DNA of 64,000 nt from an uncultured Bacteroides sp. Its GTDB lineage: Bacteria > Bacteroidota > Bacteroidia > Bacteroidales > Bacteroidaceae. Positions 1 to 7,489 of this stretch are shown one piece after another. The stretch lies in contig NZ_OY780936.1 in assembly GCF_963675905.1 (NCBI RefSeq), positions 1,807,946 to 1,871,945 of the forward strand, read 5' to 3'. The notes beneath the pieces were generated by a model. That model saw nothing but the letters and a program-made list of their open reading frames with translations. It was not told where the DNA came from and did no database searches. The number at the start of each line of letters is the position of its first letter. Positions within the stretch are counted from its first letter, which is position 1. The translations under genes and the position numbers were made by a program.

Positions 1-3
1 GTT

Positions 4-669
4 CTAGTTTTTTCTTTTCAAATACTCCTGCAATCCATGATTTCTCAGCTTGCAAGCCGGACAATGTCCACACCCATCAGCAGGAATACCGTTATAACAA
101 GTTAGCGTTTCATTACGAACAAGATCAAACACTCCAAGTTCATCGGCCAATGCCCATGTTTCAGTTTTATCAATCCACATTAATGGAGTATGAATAACAA
201 ACTGTTCATCCATAGCCAGATTAATTGTTACATTCAATGATTTCACAAATGAATCACGACAATCCGGATAACCGCTAAAGTCTGTTTGCGAAACTCCGGT
301 AACCAAATGACGAACCCCTTTCTCTCTGGCAAAAACAGCAGCAATACTCAAAAAGAACAAATTTCTTCCCGGTACAAATGTATTAGGAAAAGAGTCAGCA
401 GGTTTCTCCTGATCCATTTCTATTGAACTATCAGTTAAGGAATTGCTTCCTAGTTTACTAATAAATGAAACATCCATCAAATGAAATTCCACATCAGCTT
501 TTTCGGCTATATTACGTGCAATATCCACCTCTTTTTGATGCTTCTGCCCATAAAGGAAGCTCAAAGCATATACTTTTTTAAAATGTCTTTTTGCCCAAAA
601 TAGACATGTAGTCGAATCTTGTCCGCCGCTAAATAATACAACAGCAGACTCATTACTCATTCTCATCAA
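4..669 (-). CDS. queC: 7-cyano-7-deazaguanine synthase QueC
   Basis: QueC makes preQ0 from 7-carboxy-7-deazaguanine, ATP and ammonia in queuosine biosynthesis, in the cytoplasm. The 221-aa frame is full length. It carries the PP-loop motif SGGQDS at about residues 14-19 and four C-terminal cysteines (about C191, C200, C203, C206), the zinc-binding set of the family. Three methionines lie at residues 1, 2 and 4; the start at residue 4 ([13 protein letters not shown]) fits the family N-terminus best. The gene overlaps the end of the upstream transporter gene by 4 nt, so the two are probably cotranscribed and translationally coupled. The stop codon lies just inside the left window edge. Confidence 0.96.
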   Translation of the reverse strand: MMRMSNESAVVLFSGGQDSTTCLFWAKRHFKKVYALSFLYGQKHQKEVDIARNIAEKADVEFHLMDVSFISKLGSNSLTDSSIEMDQEKPADSFPNTFVPGRNLFFLSIAAVFAREKGVRHLVTGVSQTDFSGYPDCRDSFVKSLNVTINLAMDEQFVIHTPLMWIDKTETWALADELGVFDLVRNETLTCYNGIPADGCGHCPACKLRNHGLQEYLKRKN

Positions 670-1346
670 ATTTCTTTTATTTTAATTACGCTATAAGAAA
701 TATTTTCATCATAAACATCCGTTTCTTCAGTAAGCTTCACATAGTTAACTACTCTCCGTGTAATAGGAAGAACCAATATTTCAAATAGCGTTTTAGCAAT
801 AGTCTCAACAACTATAATCTGAAATACCACACTTGAAGGAATTACAAAAAGGAATCCGATAGTAGTAAAGACTAAAGTATCTGCCAACTCTCCTACTAAA
901 GTAGAAGCTACAGCCCGTTGTCCAAACTTCTTTCCCTTATGCAGAATCTTCATCTTACTCATTACATAAGAATTCAAAAATGAGCCAACCAGAAAAGCAA
1001 GCAAACTTGCAAGTGCAATACGAGGAGTTTGCGCAAGAACGGAAGCATAAGAATCCTGCATCGTCCAATGTGGAGCCGGAGTAAGAGCTACCGAAGCTTG
1101 AAATAGCAAAATTGCCAGGAAATTAACAGCGAAGGCAATCCAAATTATAAGTCTTGCTTTACGAAATCCCCACACTTCTGTAATACAGTCATTAATAACA
1201 TAAGAAATAGGGAAAATAATCAATCCTGCAGTTGATGGAAAACCAAAGATTTCGAATTGTTTTACTGCGAGAATGTTGGAAAGAACGAGGCACATACTAA
1301 AAAGTATGCCCATTAGCATAAAAGAAACAGTTACTTTACTTTTCAT
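666..1346 (-). CDS. queuosine precursor transporter (QPTR/YhhQ, DUF165 family)
   Basis: This 226-aa protein has about six hydrophobic segments and the family-type stretch [17 protein letters not shown] near residues 45-60. QPTR/YhhQ proteins import queuosine precursors such as preQ0 or preQ1. It is the first gene of a two-gene unit with queC and overlaps it by 4 nt, which supports the role. A TACATTTG box on the minus strand (1419-1426) would give a leader of about 65 nt. That leader contains a pseudoknot-like element ending 4 nt before the start codon. Substrate specificity is inferred from family and context. Confidence 0.9.
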   Translation of the reverse strand: MKSKVTVSFMLMGILFSMCLVLSNILAVKQFEIFGFPSTAGLIIFPISYVINDCITEVWGFRKARLIIWIAFAVNFLAILLFQASVALTPAPHWTMQDSYASVLAQTPRIALASLLAFLVGSFLNSYVMSKMKILHKGKKFGQRAVASTLVGELADTLVFTTIGFLFVIPSSVVFQIIVVETIAKTLFEILVLPITRRVVNYVKLTEETDVYDENISYSVIKIKEI

Positions 1347-1350
1347 TTTT

Positions 1351-1380
1351 CTTGTTTTTTACGTGGTGTTCAAGCACACG
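1351..1380 (-). promoter_or_regulatory. candidate preQ1-I-like riboswitch aptamer
   Basis: In RNA sense a 4-bp stem CGUG/CACG (1377-1380 with 1362-1365) closes an 11-nt loop that begins with U and ends with C. An A-rich tail follows, ending in CAAG (1351-1354), which can pair with CUUG in the loop (1371-1374) to give an H-type pseudoknot. This is the arrangement of preQ1-I aptamers: stem, loop starting with U and ending with the ligand-recognising C, then an AAAAAAC tail pairing back. The tail ends 4 nt before the transporter AUG, suiting translational control. Stem P1 is one pair shorter than usual. Confidence 0.5.
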
Positions 1381-1418
1381 ACCTCTATTCAAGGCGTCGT
1401 ATTTTTAATTTTCGGGTG

Positions 1419-1426
1419 CAAATGTA
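1419..1426 (-). promoter_or_regulatory. putative -7 box for the queuosine operon
   Basis: Minus strand reads TACATTTG, matching the Bacteroides consensus TAnnTTTG. The nearest suitable TTG (complement of 1450-1452) is 23 nt upstream, slightly longer than the usual 19-21. The box lies about 45 bp downstream of the group II intron 3' end, so the insertion appears to have left it intact. Confidence 0.45.
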
Positions 1427-1479
1427 AGAATAAAAATGCAAGAAAAAAACAAGAATCAGTTAAAAGTAATCGGATAGGA

Positions 1480-1544
1480 GGTGATGGATTATTTCCATCA
1501 CCGACCTTCCACACCACCGTACGTGCCGTTCGGCATACGGCGGT
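1480..1544 (-). ncRNA. group II intron domains V and VI
   Basis: Domain V lies at 1513-1544. It has a 9-bp lower stem with one G-U pair, a 2-nt CG bulge, a 4-bp upper stem TGCC/GGCA and a tetraloop. Domain VI lies at 1480-1502 as a perfect 8-bp stem with a 7-nt loop. No bulged adenosine is evident in the domain VI stem, so the branch point is unclear. Confidence 0.8.
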
Positions 1545-1551
1545 TCCTTAT

Positions 1552-2955
1552 TTACGATGCCACTTTACGGTAATAATCCATCAGACAAGGATAGCCCGCT
1601 TTGCTAAGGTTTTCGTTGCTTATAGCTTCCTTCAGGATTTGACATCTAGCCATGCGCCAGTAGCTTTTACGGGCATTGGAAAAACTCAAAGCACGAACTT
1701 TGTCTATCCCACAACGAATCAAATTATCGGAGCGGGTCTTTATCTTCTTCCAGTATTTCCATATACACATACGAAGCCGACGACGGAGCCATTGATCTAT
1801 TCTCTTCAGATGGTTTTGCATGTCTGCCAGTTTGAAGTATTCAATCCAGCCACGAATGAATTGATGAAGTTCGTATTTGCGTTTATCGTATCCCATACCA
1901 TTACTGCGACCTGTCAGCTCTTTCAATCGGGCTTTCAGTTTTGCATAACTTTTGGGGTGTACAGATAAGCGAAATCCTCCTTTGATATTATAAAAGGAGT
2001 AACCTAAGAACCTCATGCCCCGCACATATCCTGCTTTCGTTTTCTCTCGGCTTACCCTCAGAAAGAGGGTTTCTTCGATAAAACAAATGATGTGCTTCAT
2101 CGTACGACTGGCAGAGCGTTTACTTTTGCAAAATATCATGCAATCATCTGCATAGCGGACAAATGGATGTCCTCGGTGTTCCAGTTCTTTGTCCAGTTCA
2201 TTGAGCATTATATTGCTCAGTAGCGGACTAAGGGGACCACCTTGAGGAACTCCCCGACTGCTTTTCTCAAATTTATGACCAATTATAACTCCCGCGCGGA
2301 GATATTTATGGATAAGAGAAATCACTCTCCCATCTTTTATCCTGCGGGAAAGAATTTCTATCAGCTTGCTTTGGTTGACTGTATCGAAAAACTTCTCCAA
2401 ATCTAAATCTACGGCATATTTATTACCTGCATTAATATAACTCTGGGCCGTTTGCAGCGCTTTATGCGCACTGCGTTTCGGACGAAAACCGAAGCTGTTG
2501 TTACTGAATTCACGTTCATAAATCGGAGACAAAACTTGTGATATGGCTTGTTGAATAAGACGGTCAACTACGGTAGGGATACCAAGCTGGCGTTTCTTGC
2601 CATTGTCCTTAGGGATTTCTACCCTACGAACAGGATTAGGATGGTAATTACCATCCATTAAAGATGTTACCAGTTTATCTTTATGGAGTTTCAGAAACGG
2701 AAGAAGTTCTTCTGTTTCCATTTTATCGACACCTCCACTGCCACCATTCGATAGGACCTGTTTATAAGCCTTGTTCAAATTGGCAGGCGACAATATACGT
2801 TCCAGTAAATCATCTTTTGTAAAATGCACTTCCGTGAGGTTGTTTTCAGTAATCCCTATAAAAGTCTGCACTCCCACATAGCCTTCGGATTCCGTCCTAT
2901 TCTTTTGCGGGCAGCTATCATTCACTGCTGATATTTTCTGCATTCTTCCCTTCAT
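1552..2955 (-). CDS. ltrA: group II intron reverse transcriptase/maturase
   Basis: This 467-aa intron-encoded protein assists splicing and retrohoming of its host RNA. It shows the reverse transcriptase core: RQLGIPTVVDRLIQQA, the block NNSFGFRPKRSAHKA, GVPQGGPLSPLLSNI and the catalytic YADD box. A maturase (X) domain follows, with GWIEYFKLADMQNHLKRID and then WLRRRLRMCIWKYWKKIKTR. No HNH motif is visible at the C-terminus. The frame is intact and lies in intron domain IV, ending just before domain V. The first residues before about 40 are poorly conserved, so an internal methionine could also be the start. Confidence 0.94.
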   Translation of the reverse strand: MKGRMQKISAVNDSCPQKNRTESEGYVGVQTFIGITENNLTEVHFTKDDLLERILSPANLNKAYKQVLSNGGSGGVDKMETEELLPFLKLHKDKLVTSLMDGNYHPNPVRRVEIPKDNGKKRQLGIPTVVDRLIQQAISQVLSPIYEREFSNNSFGFRPKRSAHKALQTAQSYINAGNKYAVDLDLEKFFDTVNQSKLIEILSRRIKDGRVISLIHKYLRAGVIIGHKFEKSSRGVPQGGPLSPLLSNIMLNELDKELEHRGHPFVRYADDCMIFCKSKRSASRTMKHIICFIEETLFLRVSREKTKAGYVRGMRFLGYSFYNIKGGFRLSVHPKSYAKLKARLKELTGRSNGMGYDKRKYELHQFIRGWIEYFKLADMQNHLKRIDQWLRRRLRMCIWKYWKKIKTRSDNLIRCGIDKVRALSFSNARKSYWRMARCQILKEAISNENLSKAGYPCLMDYYRKVAS

Positions 2956-3374
2956 AAGGTTACATTCATTTACTTCTCACTTAGATAAGGTTCAGACCTT
3001 CCCCGAGTAGTCGATTTAAATCGGGTACTATGTCATCGGCTGACTTCTCACAGCAATTGTTATCCGTGTTTCTGAAAAAAAAACATCCACACGTCCGTGA
3101 GATCTCCCGTGGTAAGATGCATAACCTTCATCCCATGTAACTGCAACATTTACACGCTGACTTCCCGGGTAGTTATTGGACTTCGTTTTGTTTTGCAAAC
3201 TCATCCAAATCAGCTTTGCCTAATGTTATTCGTATTCCTCAGTTCGGGACTTTGCCGCAAGCTTCCTTCAGATTCGCCTCACGGTCGACACCCTTGCTAT
3301 TGGCTAATGGTTGGTAACTACCGACCCCCATAACGGACTCACACCGTCAAGTTACACACCATGCACGGCGCACA

Positions 3375-3405
3375 AAAATAAAAGGCAATCTTCGGATTGC
3401 CTTTT
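3375..3405 (-). terminator. Rho-independent terminator of the FadL-type gene; intron target
   Basis: An 11-bp perfect stem AAAAGGCAATC/GATTGCCTTTT with a 4-nt loop is followed on the minus strand by TATTTTT and then immediately by the intron 5' end. It would terminate the outer membrane protein gene. Confidence 0.85.
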
Positions 3406-3504
3406 ACCTAGTCTTCCAATCAATAAGACCAGTCAGATGGTTTGGTTGTTAAATAGCGAGTTTAGTTAGTCTAATTATTATTTAATTCTAGTTTTCTTAT
3501 TCTG

Positions 3505-5061
3505 TTAAAATGTATAATCAACACCTACTCCAAATACTTTGTTTGTACGGGTAAAAACATCTGTTCCAGCAAGACCTGTTCCATTATATCCTGTACTATT
3601 AGCATCTTCAGCTGTCGATTTAGAAACTTTAGTATATTTATCGTAATTAGTGAAGAAATAAGCAACATTCACCTTTAAACTTTTATTTAGTTTAAACGCA
3701 GCTCCCATACCTACAGAATATGAACTTGTAGTAAAACTCATATCAGACATGTACTTATCCTGCAATTCATAATTTGTACTTTGAAATCCACCACTCACAA
3801 GAACTCTGTCAGTAATATCCCATTCAGCACCTGCAAGATATTCGTCTGTACCTCCACCTAAATATTTTTGCTTATCATTAGCCATCTTTGCATCCTTATC
3901 ATAATAGTGATTCCATCCTAAAGAAGCACGAACAGAAGGAAGTATTGAATACTGAGCACCAACAGTAAGCATTGCCGGAATATCATTGGGGGTGTTTACA
4001 CCATGGTCATAAGCAACAACACCTGTTGAGTTTACTTTTGTTTTATTTTCAATATTCAGATTAGTTTTGAACTCATACTTAGCACCAAGATTCAGTTTAC
4101 CGATTTTATAATCAATGCCGATAATAGGTGTAAGTCCCCATCCGCTTTGATCACAATCAAGTTCTTTATCTGTTGATCCAGCTACTACGCTAGAAATAGC
4201 ATTAGCCGCAGTAGTTGCAGAAGCGGCAGCAGTTGTATATTGAGCAGCAAGTTGCGTATTGCCTGCAGCATTTGCAGCAGTTGCTAGCGTTGTATATTGC
4301 GCAGCAGCTGCACTATATTGACCTTTTTTTGTAAGCAATTGATTTTTGATTGATTCATCATTCAAATTAACCATATCGCCTCCATTCAGGTTTGCACTTA
4401 TATTTCTTAAGTAACCAAAATAGCTGTTGCTTACATAATTCATACGTCCACCTCCAAAAACTGCAAGATTATCATTCAACTTATAAGTTGCACCCAGCTG
4501 CAAACCAAAAATATACTGTTTACCTTGCATATAGCTGCTTACTGCATATTGATTTGTTCCTGCAAAGCCAACTTTAGAAAGTACAATCGGAATCATTGCA
4601 ACTTTAGATTCAAAAGAAGCCAATCCTTCATTGAATGTAGCTTTACCTCCACCACCTGTTACAGCAAAACTACCAGAGAAAGTCCAGTTTCCTTTTTTAT
4701 AAGCTGCCTGGAAACTAGGGATAAAAGGAGCTGACGCTTCTCCTTTAAATTCTTTGGTTGCACTTCTGCCATTTCCAATAAATGGTAATATAATAGGGTC
4801 TTTGATCGTAGGATCTCCTAAAGTAGAATTAATAGTTCTTGTTTGGAAAGCACTTTGCCCATTTAATGATAAGTGGAAACCATCATTTAAAAAAGCAACA
4901 CCTGCCGGATTAGAATAAACAGCATCAATTTCCGTAGATGCGCCACGGGCTATATTACGAAGAAAGGCTACATTCTGATTTGTGTTTGTCAAAAGTCCCC
5001 CCGCAAAAGTTGGAACTGAAACGATTAACATTAAAAAGCTAATCAGTGATAATTTTCTCAT
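3505..5061 (-). CDS. OmpP1/FadL family outer membrane transport protein
   Basis: This 518-aa protein starts with a signal peptide (MRKLSLISFLMLIVSVPTFA). A FadL-type N-terminal region follows, containing the family signature SNPAGVAFL at about residues 51-59. The rest is rich in alternating beta-strand patterns and ends in an aromatic residue (VGVDYTF), as expected of a beta-barrel. FadL-family porins carry hydrophobic molecules across the outer membrane. A region at about residues 240-295 is unusually rich in Ala and Thr and looks like a helical insertion. It has its own promoter-like element and terminator, so it is probably monocistronic. The substrate cannot be told from sequence. Confidence 0.88.
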   Translation of the reverse strand: MRKLSLISFLMLIVSVPTFAGGLLTNTNQNVAFLRNIARGASTEIDAVYSNPAGVAFLNDGFHLSLNGQSAFQTRTINSTLGDPTIKDPIILPFIGNGRSATKEFKGEASAPFIPSFQAAYKKGNWTFSGSFAVTGGGGKATFNEGLASFESKVAMIPIVLSKVGFAGTNQYAVSSYMQGKQYIFGLQLGATYKLNDNLAVFGGGRMNYVSNSYFGYLRNISANLNGGDMVNLNDESIKNQLLTKKGQYSAAAAQYTTLATAANAAGNTQLAAQYTTAAASATTAANAISSVVAGSTDKELDCDQSGWGLTPIIGIDYKIGKLNLGAKYEFKTNLNIENKTKVNSTGVVAYDHGVNTPNDIPAMLTVGAQYSILPSVRASLGWNHYYDKDAKMANDKQKYLGGGTDEYLAGAEWDITDRVLVSGGFQSTNYELQDKYMSDMSFTTSSYSVGMGAAFKLNKSLKVNVAYFFTNYDKYTKVSKSTAEDANSTGYNGTGLAGTDVFTRTNKVFGVGVDYTF

Positions 5062-5089
5062 AAGATTTTATATTTTAAAATTTACGGCG

Positions 5090-5119
5090 CAAAGGTAGCA
5101 CAAAATTGCACATACCAAA
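5090..5119 (-). promoter_or_regulatory. promoter of the FadL-type gene
   Basis: On the minus strand TTTG (5116-5119), an 18-nt spacer and TACCTTTG (5090-5097) fit the Bacteroides promoter pattern, with a spacer one base short. An inverted repeat GCACAT/ATGTGC (5108-5113 and 5125-5130) overlaps the upstream box and could be an operator. Confidence 0.65.
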
Positions 5120-5204
5120 CAAATATGTGCTATTTTTTCATTTTGATTACTAAATCAGAAACAGAATCGGCACAAAAGAAACAGTTTCATTAGAAACAAA
5201 AAGA

Positions 5205-5235
5205 AAATAGGTCATCCATCACGGACAACCTATTT
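5205..5235 (-). terminator. terminator behind the glycosidase cluster
   Basis: A near-perfect stem (AAATAGGTCATCC with GGACAACCTATTT) is followed on the minus strand by TTTCTTTTTG. It lies 26 nt past the GH3 stop codon. Confidence 0.75.
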
Positions 5236-5260
5236 ATAATGTTCACAATTAACAGTTAAC

Positions 5261-7474
5261 CTAGTTAAACACAAAATTTACTATAGAACGAATATCTGTC
5301 GAAGAAGAACCAATATACACCTTAAAGGCACCTGGTTCTACTACCCAGTCATGTAATGTCTCGTTAAAGAATTTTAGAGCATCCTTTCCTATTTTAAAAG
5401 AAACAATCTTTTCCTCTCCGGGAGCAAGTTCTATCTTTTGAAAGTCTTTCAATTCTTTTACAGGACGAATTACACTGCACTTTTCATCACCAATATAAAG
5501 TTGAACAACTTCCTTACCTTTAACAGTTCCAACATTCTTAACTGGAATGGTTACAGTTATCTCTTCAGTTCCCGAAATATTCTTCTTATCGGTAATAGCC
5601 TTTCCATATTTAAACTGAGTGTAACTCAATCCATGTCCGAAAGAAAAAAGAGCAGGAATCTTTTTAGTATCATGCCAACGATAACCAACCAGAATATCCT
5701 CTTTATATTCTTCCTTCACACCATCTCCCGGATAAGCAATAGTTCCAAATGAATGTGCAGCATTATCTTCCAGCTTTACAGGGAATGAAAATGGAAGCTT
5801 CCCACTTGGATTAACATCACCTGTTATTATGTTTGCTATAGCATTTCCCGATTCAGATCCCGGATACCACGCCTGCAAAACACTTGGTATATTCTTAATC
5901 CATGGCATTTCAACGGCATTACCACTTAAAAGAACTACTACCATATTCTTATTGACCTTTAACAAATCATTGATCAGCTCAGTTTGTCCAAAAGGAAGTG
6001 CTAGTGATTTACGATCAGCGTTCTCGCAATCCTGGAAATTATTCTTATTCAATCCACCTACAAAAATTATCAAATCGGCATTTGCAGCCTGTTTTACAGC
6101 TTCTGCATGAAGAGAATCTGTATTAAAATCGGGAGCAACTTCGCGATCATAAACAGGTTTTCCAGAGGCATATCCCATTGTATATTTCACTTTATCACCA
6201 AACTTAGCTTGCAAGCCAGCCAATGGGGAAACTTCCTTCTTCACTTTCAGCACAGATGATCCACCACCTTCTGTTAAACGACGAATTGCATTCTCTCCCA
6301 CTACAAGAATTGAGCGATATTTATTTCCATTTAAAGGAAGGATAGCTTCTTTCTTCTTAGCAGACTCATTTTTTAATAAAACAATACCTTCTTCGGCAAT
6401 GGTACGAGCTGCATTATAATGTTCATCACTGGTAAAAGATCCGCATGGACGATTACGATTCATTGCTGTGCGGAATATTAATCGAAGTATTCTGCTGGCT
6501 TTATCATCAATAGTACTCATTGGATAAGCTCCATCCTTTAAACCTTTAAGGTATGCCGAAGCTAAATAATAATCATCATAAGCAAAATTCTTTCCGGAGC
6601 TAAGACCGTTAGTGTAAGATCCCATTTCTATATCCAAACCATTGAATACAGCTTCTTTTGTATCATGTGCTCCACCCCAGTCGGTTACCACACATCCATC
6701 AAATTTCCATTCTCCTTTCAATATTTTATTCAATAATAAATCGCTATGACAGGCATGCTGCCCACGAACTTTATTATATGATCCCATAATACTCCAACTT
6801 CCTCCTTCAACTATAGCGGCTTTAAATGCAGGAAGATAAATTTCATAAAGTGCACGGTCACTAAGCTGAACGTCTATACTACCACGCCAAACTTCCTGAT
6901 TATTCAGTGCATAATGTTTTACGCAAGCTGCAACTCCATTAGACTGCAAACCCTTAACATAAGGAACTACCATCTTGGAAGCAAGATATGGATCTTCGCC
7001 CATATACTCAAAATTTCGTCCGTTTAATGGTGTACGATAGATATTTACACCTGGTCCCAATAGTATATCTTTTCTGCGATAACGTGCCTCTTCACCAACA
7101 GCTTTACCATAAATTGCAGACATTTGTGGATTCCATGTAGCAGCCAGACAGGTCAGTGCAGGGAAAGCAGTACAGGAATCATTTGTCCACTCTGCGTTAC
7201 CCCAGCTATCCCAGAGTATTTCTTCACGAACTCCATGAGGACCATCACTCATCCATATTTCGGGTATGCCTAAACGAGGCACCCCATGACTGCTAAATTT
7301 AGATTGAGCTGTACAAAGCTTAACTTTTTCTTCCAATGTCATTCTAGACAATGCATCTTTGACGCGGGCTTCAATAGGCTGATTATCGTCCAGATAAACA
7401 GCCTTTTGCTGTGCTTTTAATGAAACAACTCCCAATGAAATGGCAATTGCAACATATACAAATTTCATTTTCAT
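5261..7474 (-). CDS. secreted GH3 beta-glucosidase/beta-xylosidase-like
   Basis: This 737-aa protein has a signal peptide (about residues 1-21) and the two-domain GH3 core. Visible motifs are GRNFEYMGEDPYLA (about 152-165), KHY (186-188) and the nucleophile region CVVTDWGGAHD with Asp265. A C-terminal fibronectin type III-like domain contains VVQLYIGDE and PGAFKVYIGSSS. GH3 enzymes of this type remove terminal beta-linked glucose or xylose from oligosaccharides in the periplasm. It is the last gene of the GH31-GH2-GH3 series, 15 nt after the GH2 gene. The trio resembles the exo-acting enzymes of Bacteroides xyloglucan loci, but its exact substrate is an inference. Confidence 0.9.
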   Translation of the reverse strand: MKMKFVYVAIAISLGVVSLKAQQKAVYLDDNQPIEARVKDALSRMTLEEKVKLCTAQSKFSSHGVPRLGIPEIWMSDGPHGVREEILWDSWGNAEWTNDSCTAFPALTCLAATWNPQMSAIYGKAVGEEARYRRKDILLGPGVNIYRTPLNGRNFEYMGEDPYLASKMVVPYVKGLQSNGVAACVKHYALNNQEVWRGSIDVQLSDRALYEIYLPAFKAAIVEGGSWSIMGSYNKVRGQHACHSDLLLNKILKGEWKFDGCVVTDWGGAHDTKEAVFNGLDIEMGSYTNGLSSGKNFAYDDYYLASAYLKGLKDGAYPMSTIDDKASRILRLIFRTAMNRNRPCGSFTSDEHYNAARTIAEEGIVLLKNESAKKKEAILPLNGNKYRSILVVGENAIRRLTEGGGSSVLKVKKEVSPLAGLQAKFGDKVKYTMGYASGKPVYDREVAPDFNTDSLHAEAVKQAANADLIIFVGGLNKNNFQDCENADRKSLALPFGQTELINDLLKVNKNMVVVLLSGNAVEMPWIKNIPSVLQAWYPGSESGNAIANIITGDVNPSGKLPFSFPVKLEDNAAHSFGTIAYPGDGVKEEYKEDILVGYRWHDTKKIPALFSFGHGLSYTQFKYGKAITDKKNISGTEEITVTIPVKNVGTVKGKEVVQLYIGDEKCSVIRPVKELKDFQKIELAPGEEKIVSFKIGKDALKFFNETLHDWVVEPGAFKVYIGSSSTDIRSIVNFVFN

Positions 7475-7489
7475 GATTAGATATTTTGA

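Larger units (their letters stand above)
1468..3373 (-). mobile_element. group II intron (probably class C) with its maturase ORF
   Basis: On the minus strand the element begins at about 3373 with GTGCGCC, matching the group II 5' consensus GUGYG. It encodes a maturase and ends with recognisable domains V and VI, just before about 1468. The 5' junction sits directly behind a Rho-independent terminator (3375-3405), the target preference known for class C introns. The C-terminus of the maturase lacks an obvious HNH endonuclease, as in class C. The exact 3' end is uncertain by a few bases. The region 2956-3373 is intron RNA without a convincing protein gene. Confidence 0.85.

Noticed and set aside
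1273-1968. Plus-strand open frame over the queuosine promoter and intron 3' part
   Set aside because: It lies antisense to the transporter gene, the leader, intron domains V and VI and the maturase end; no protein-like pattern.
3097-3333. Plus-strand open frame of 78 codons in the intron
   Set aside because: It is antisense to intron RNA upstream of the maturase and looks like structural RNA complement.
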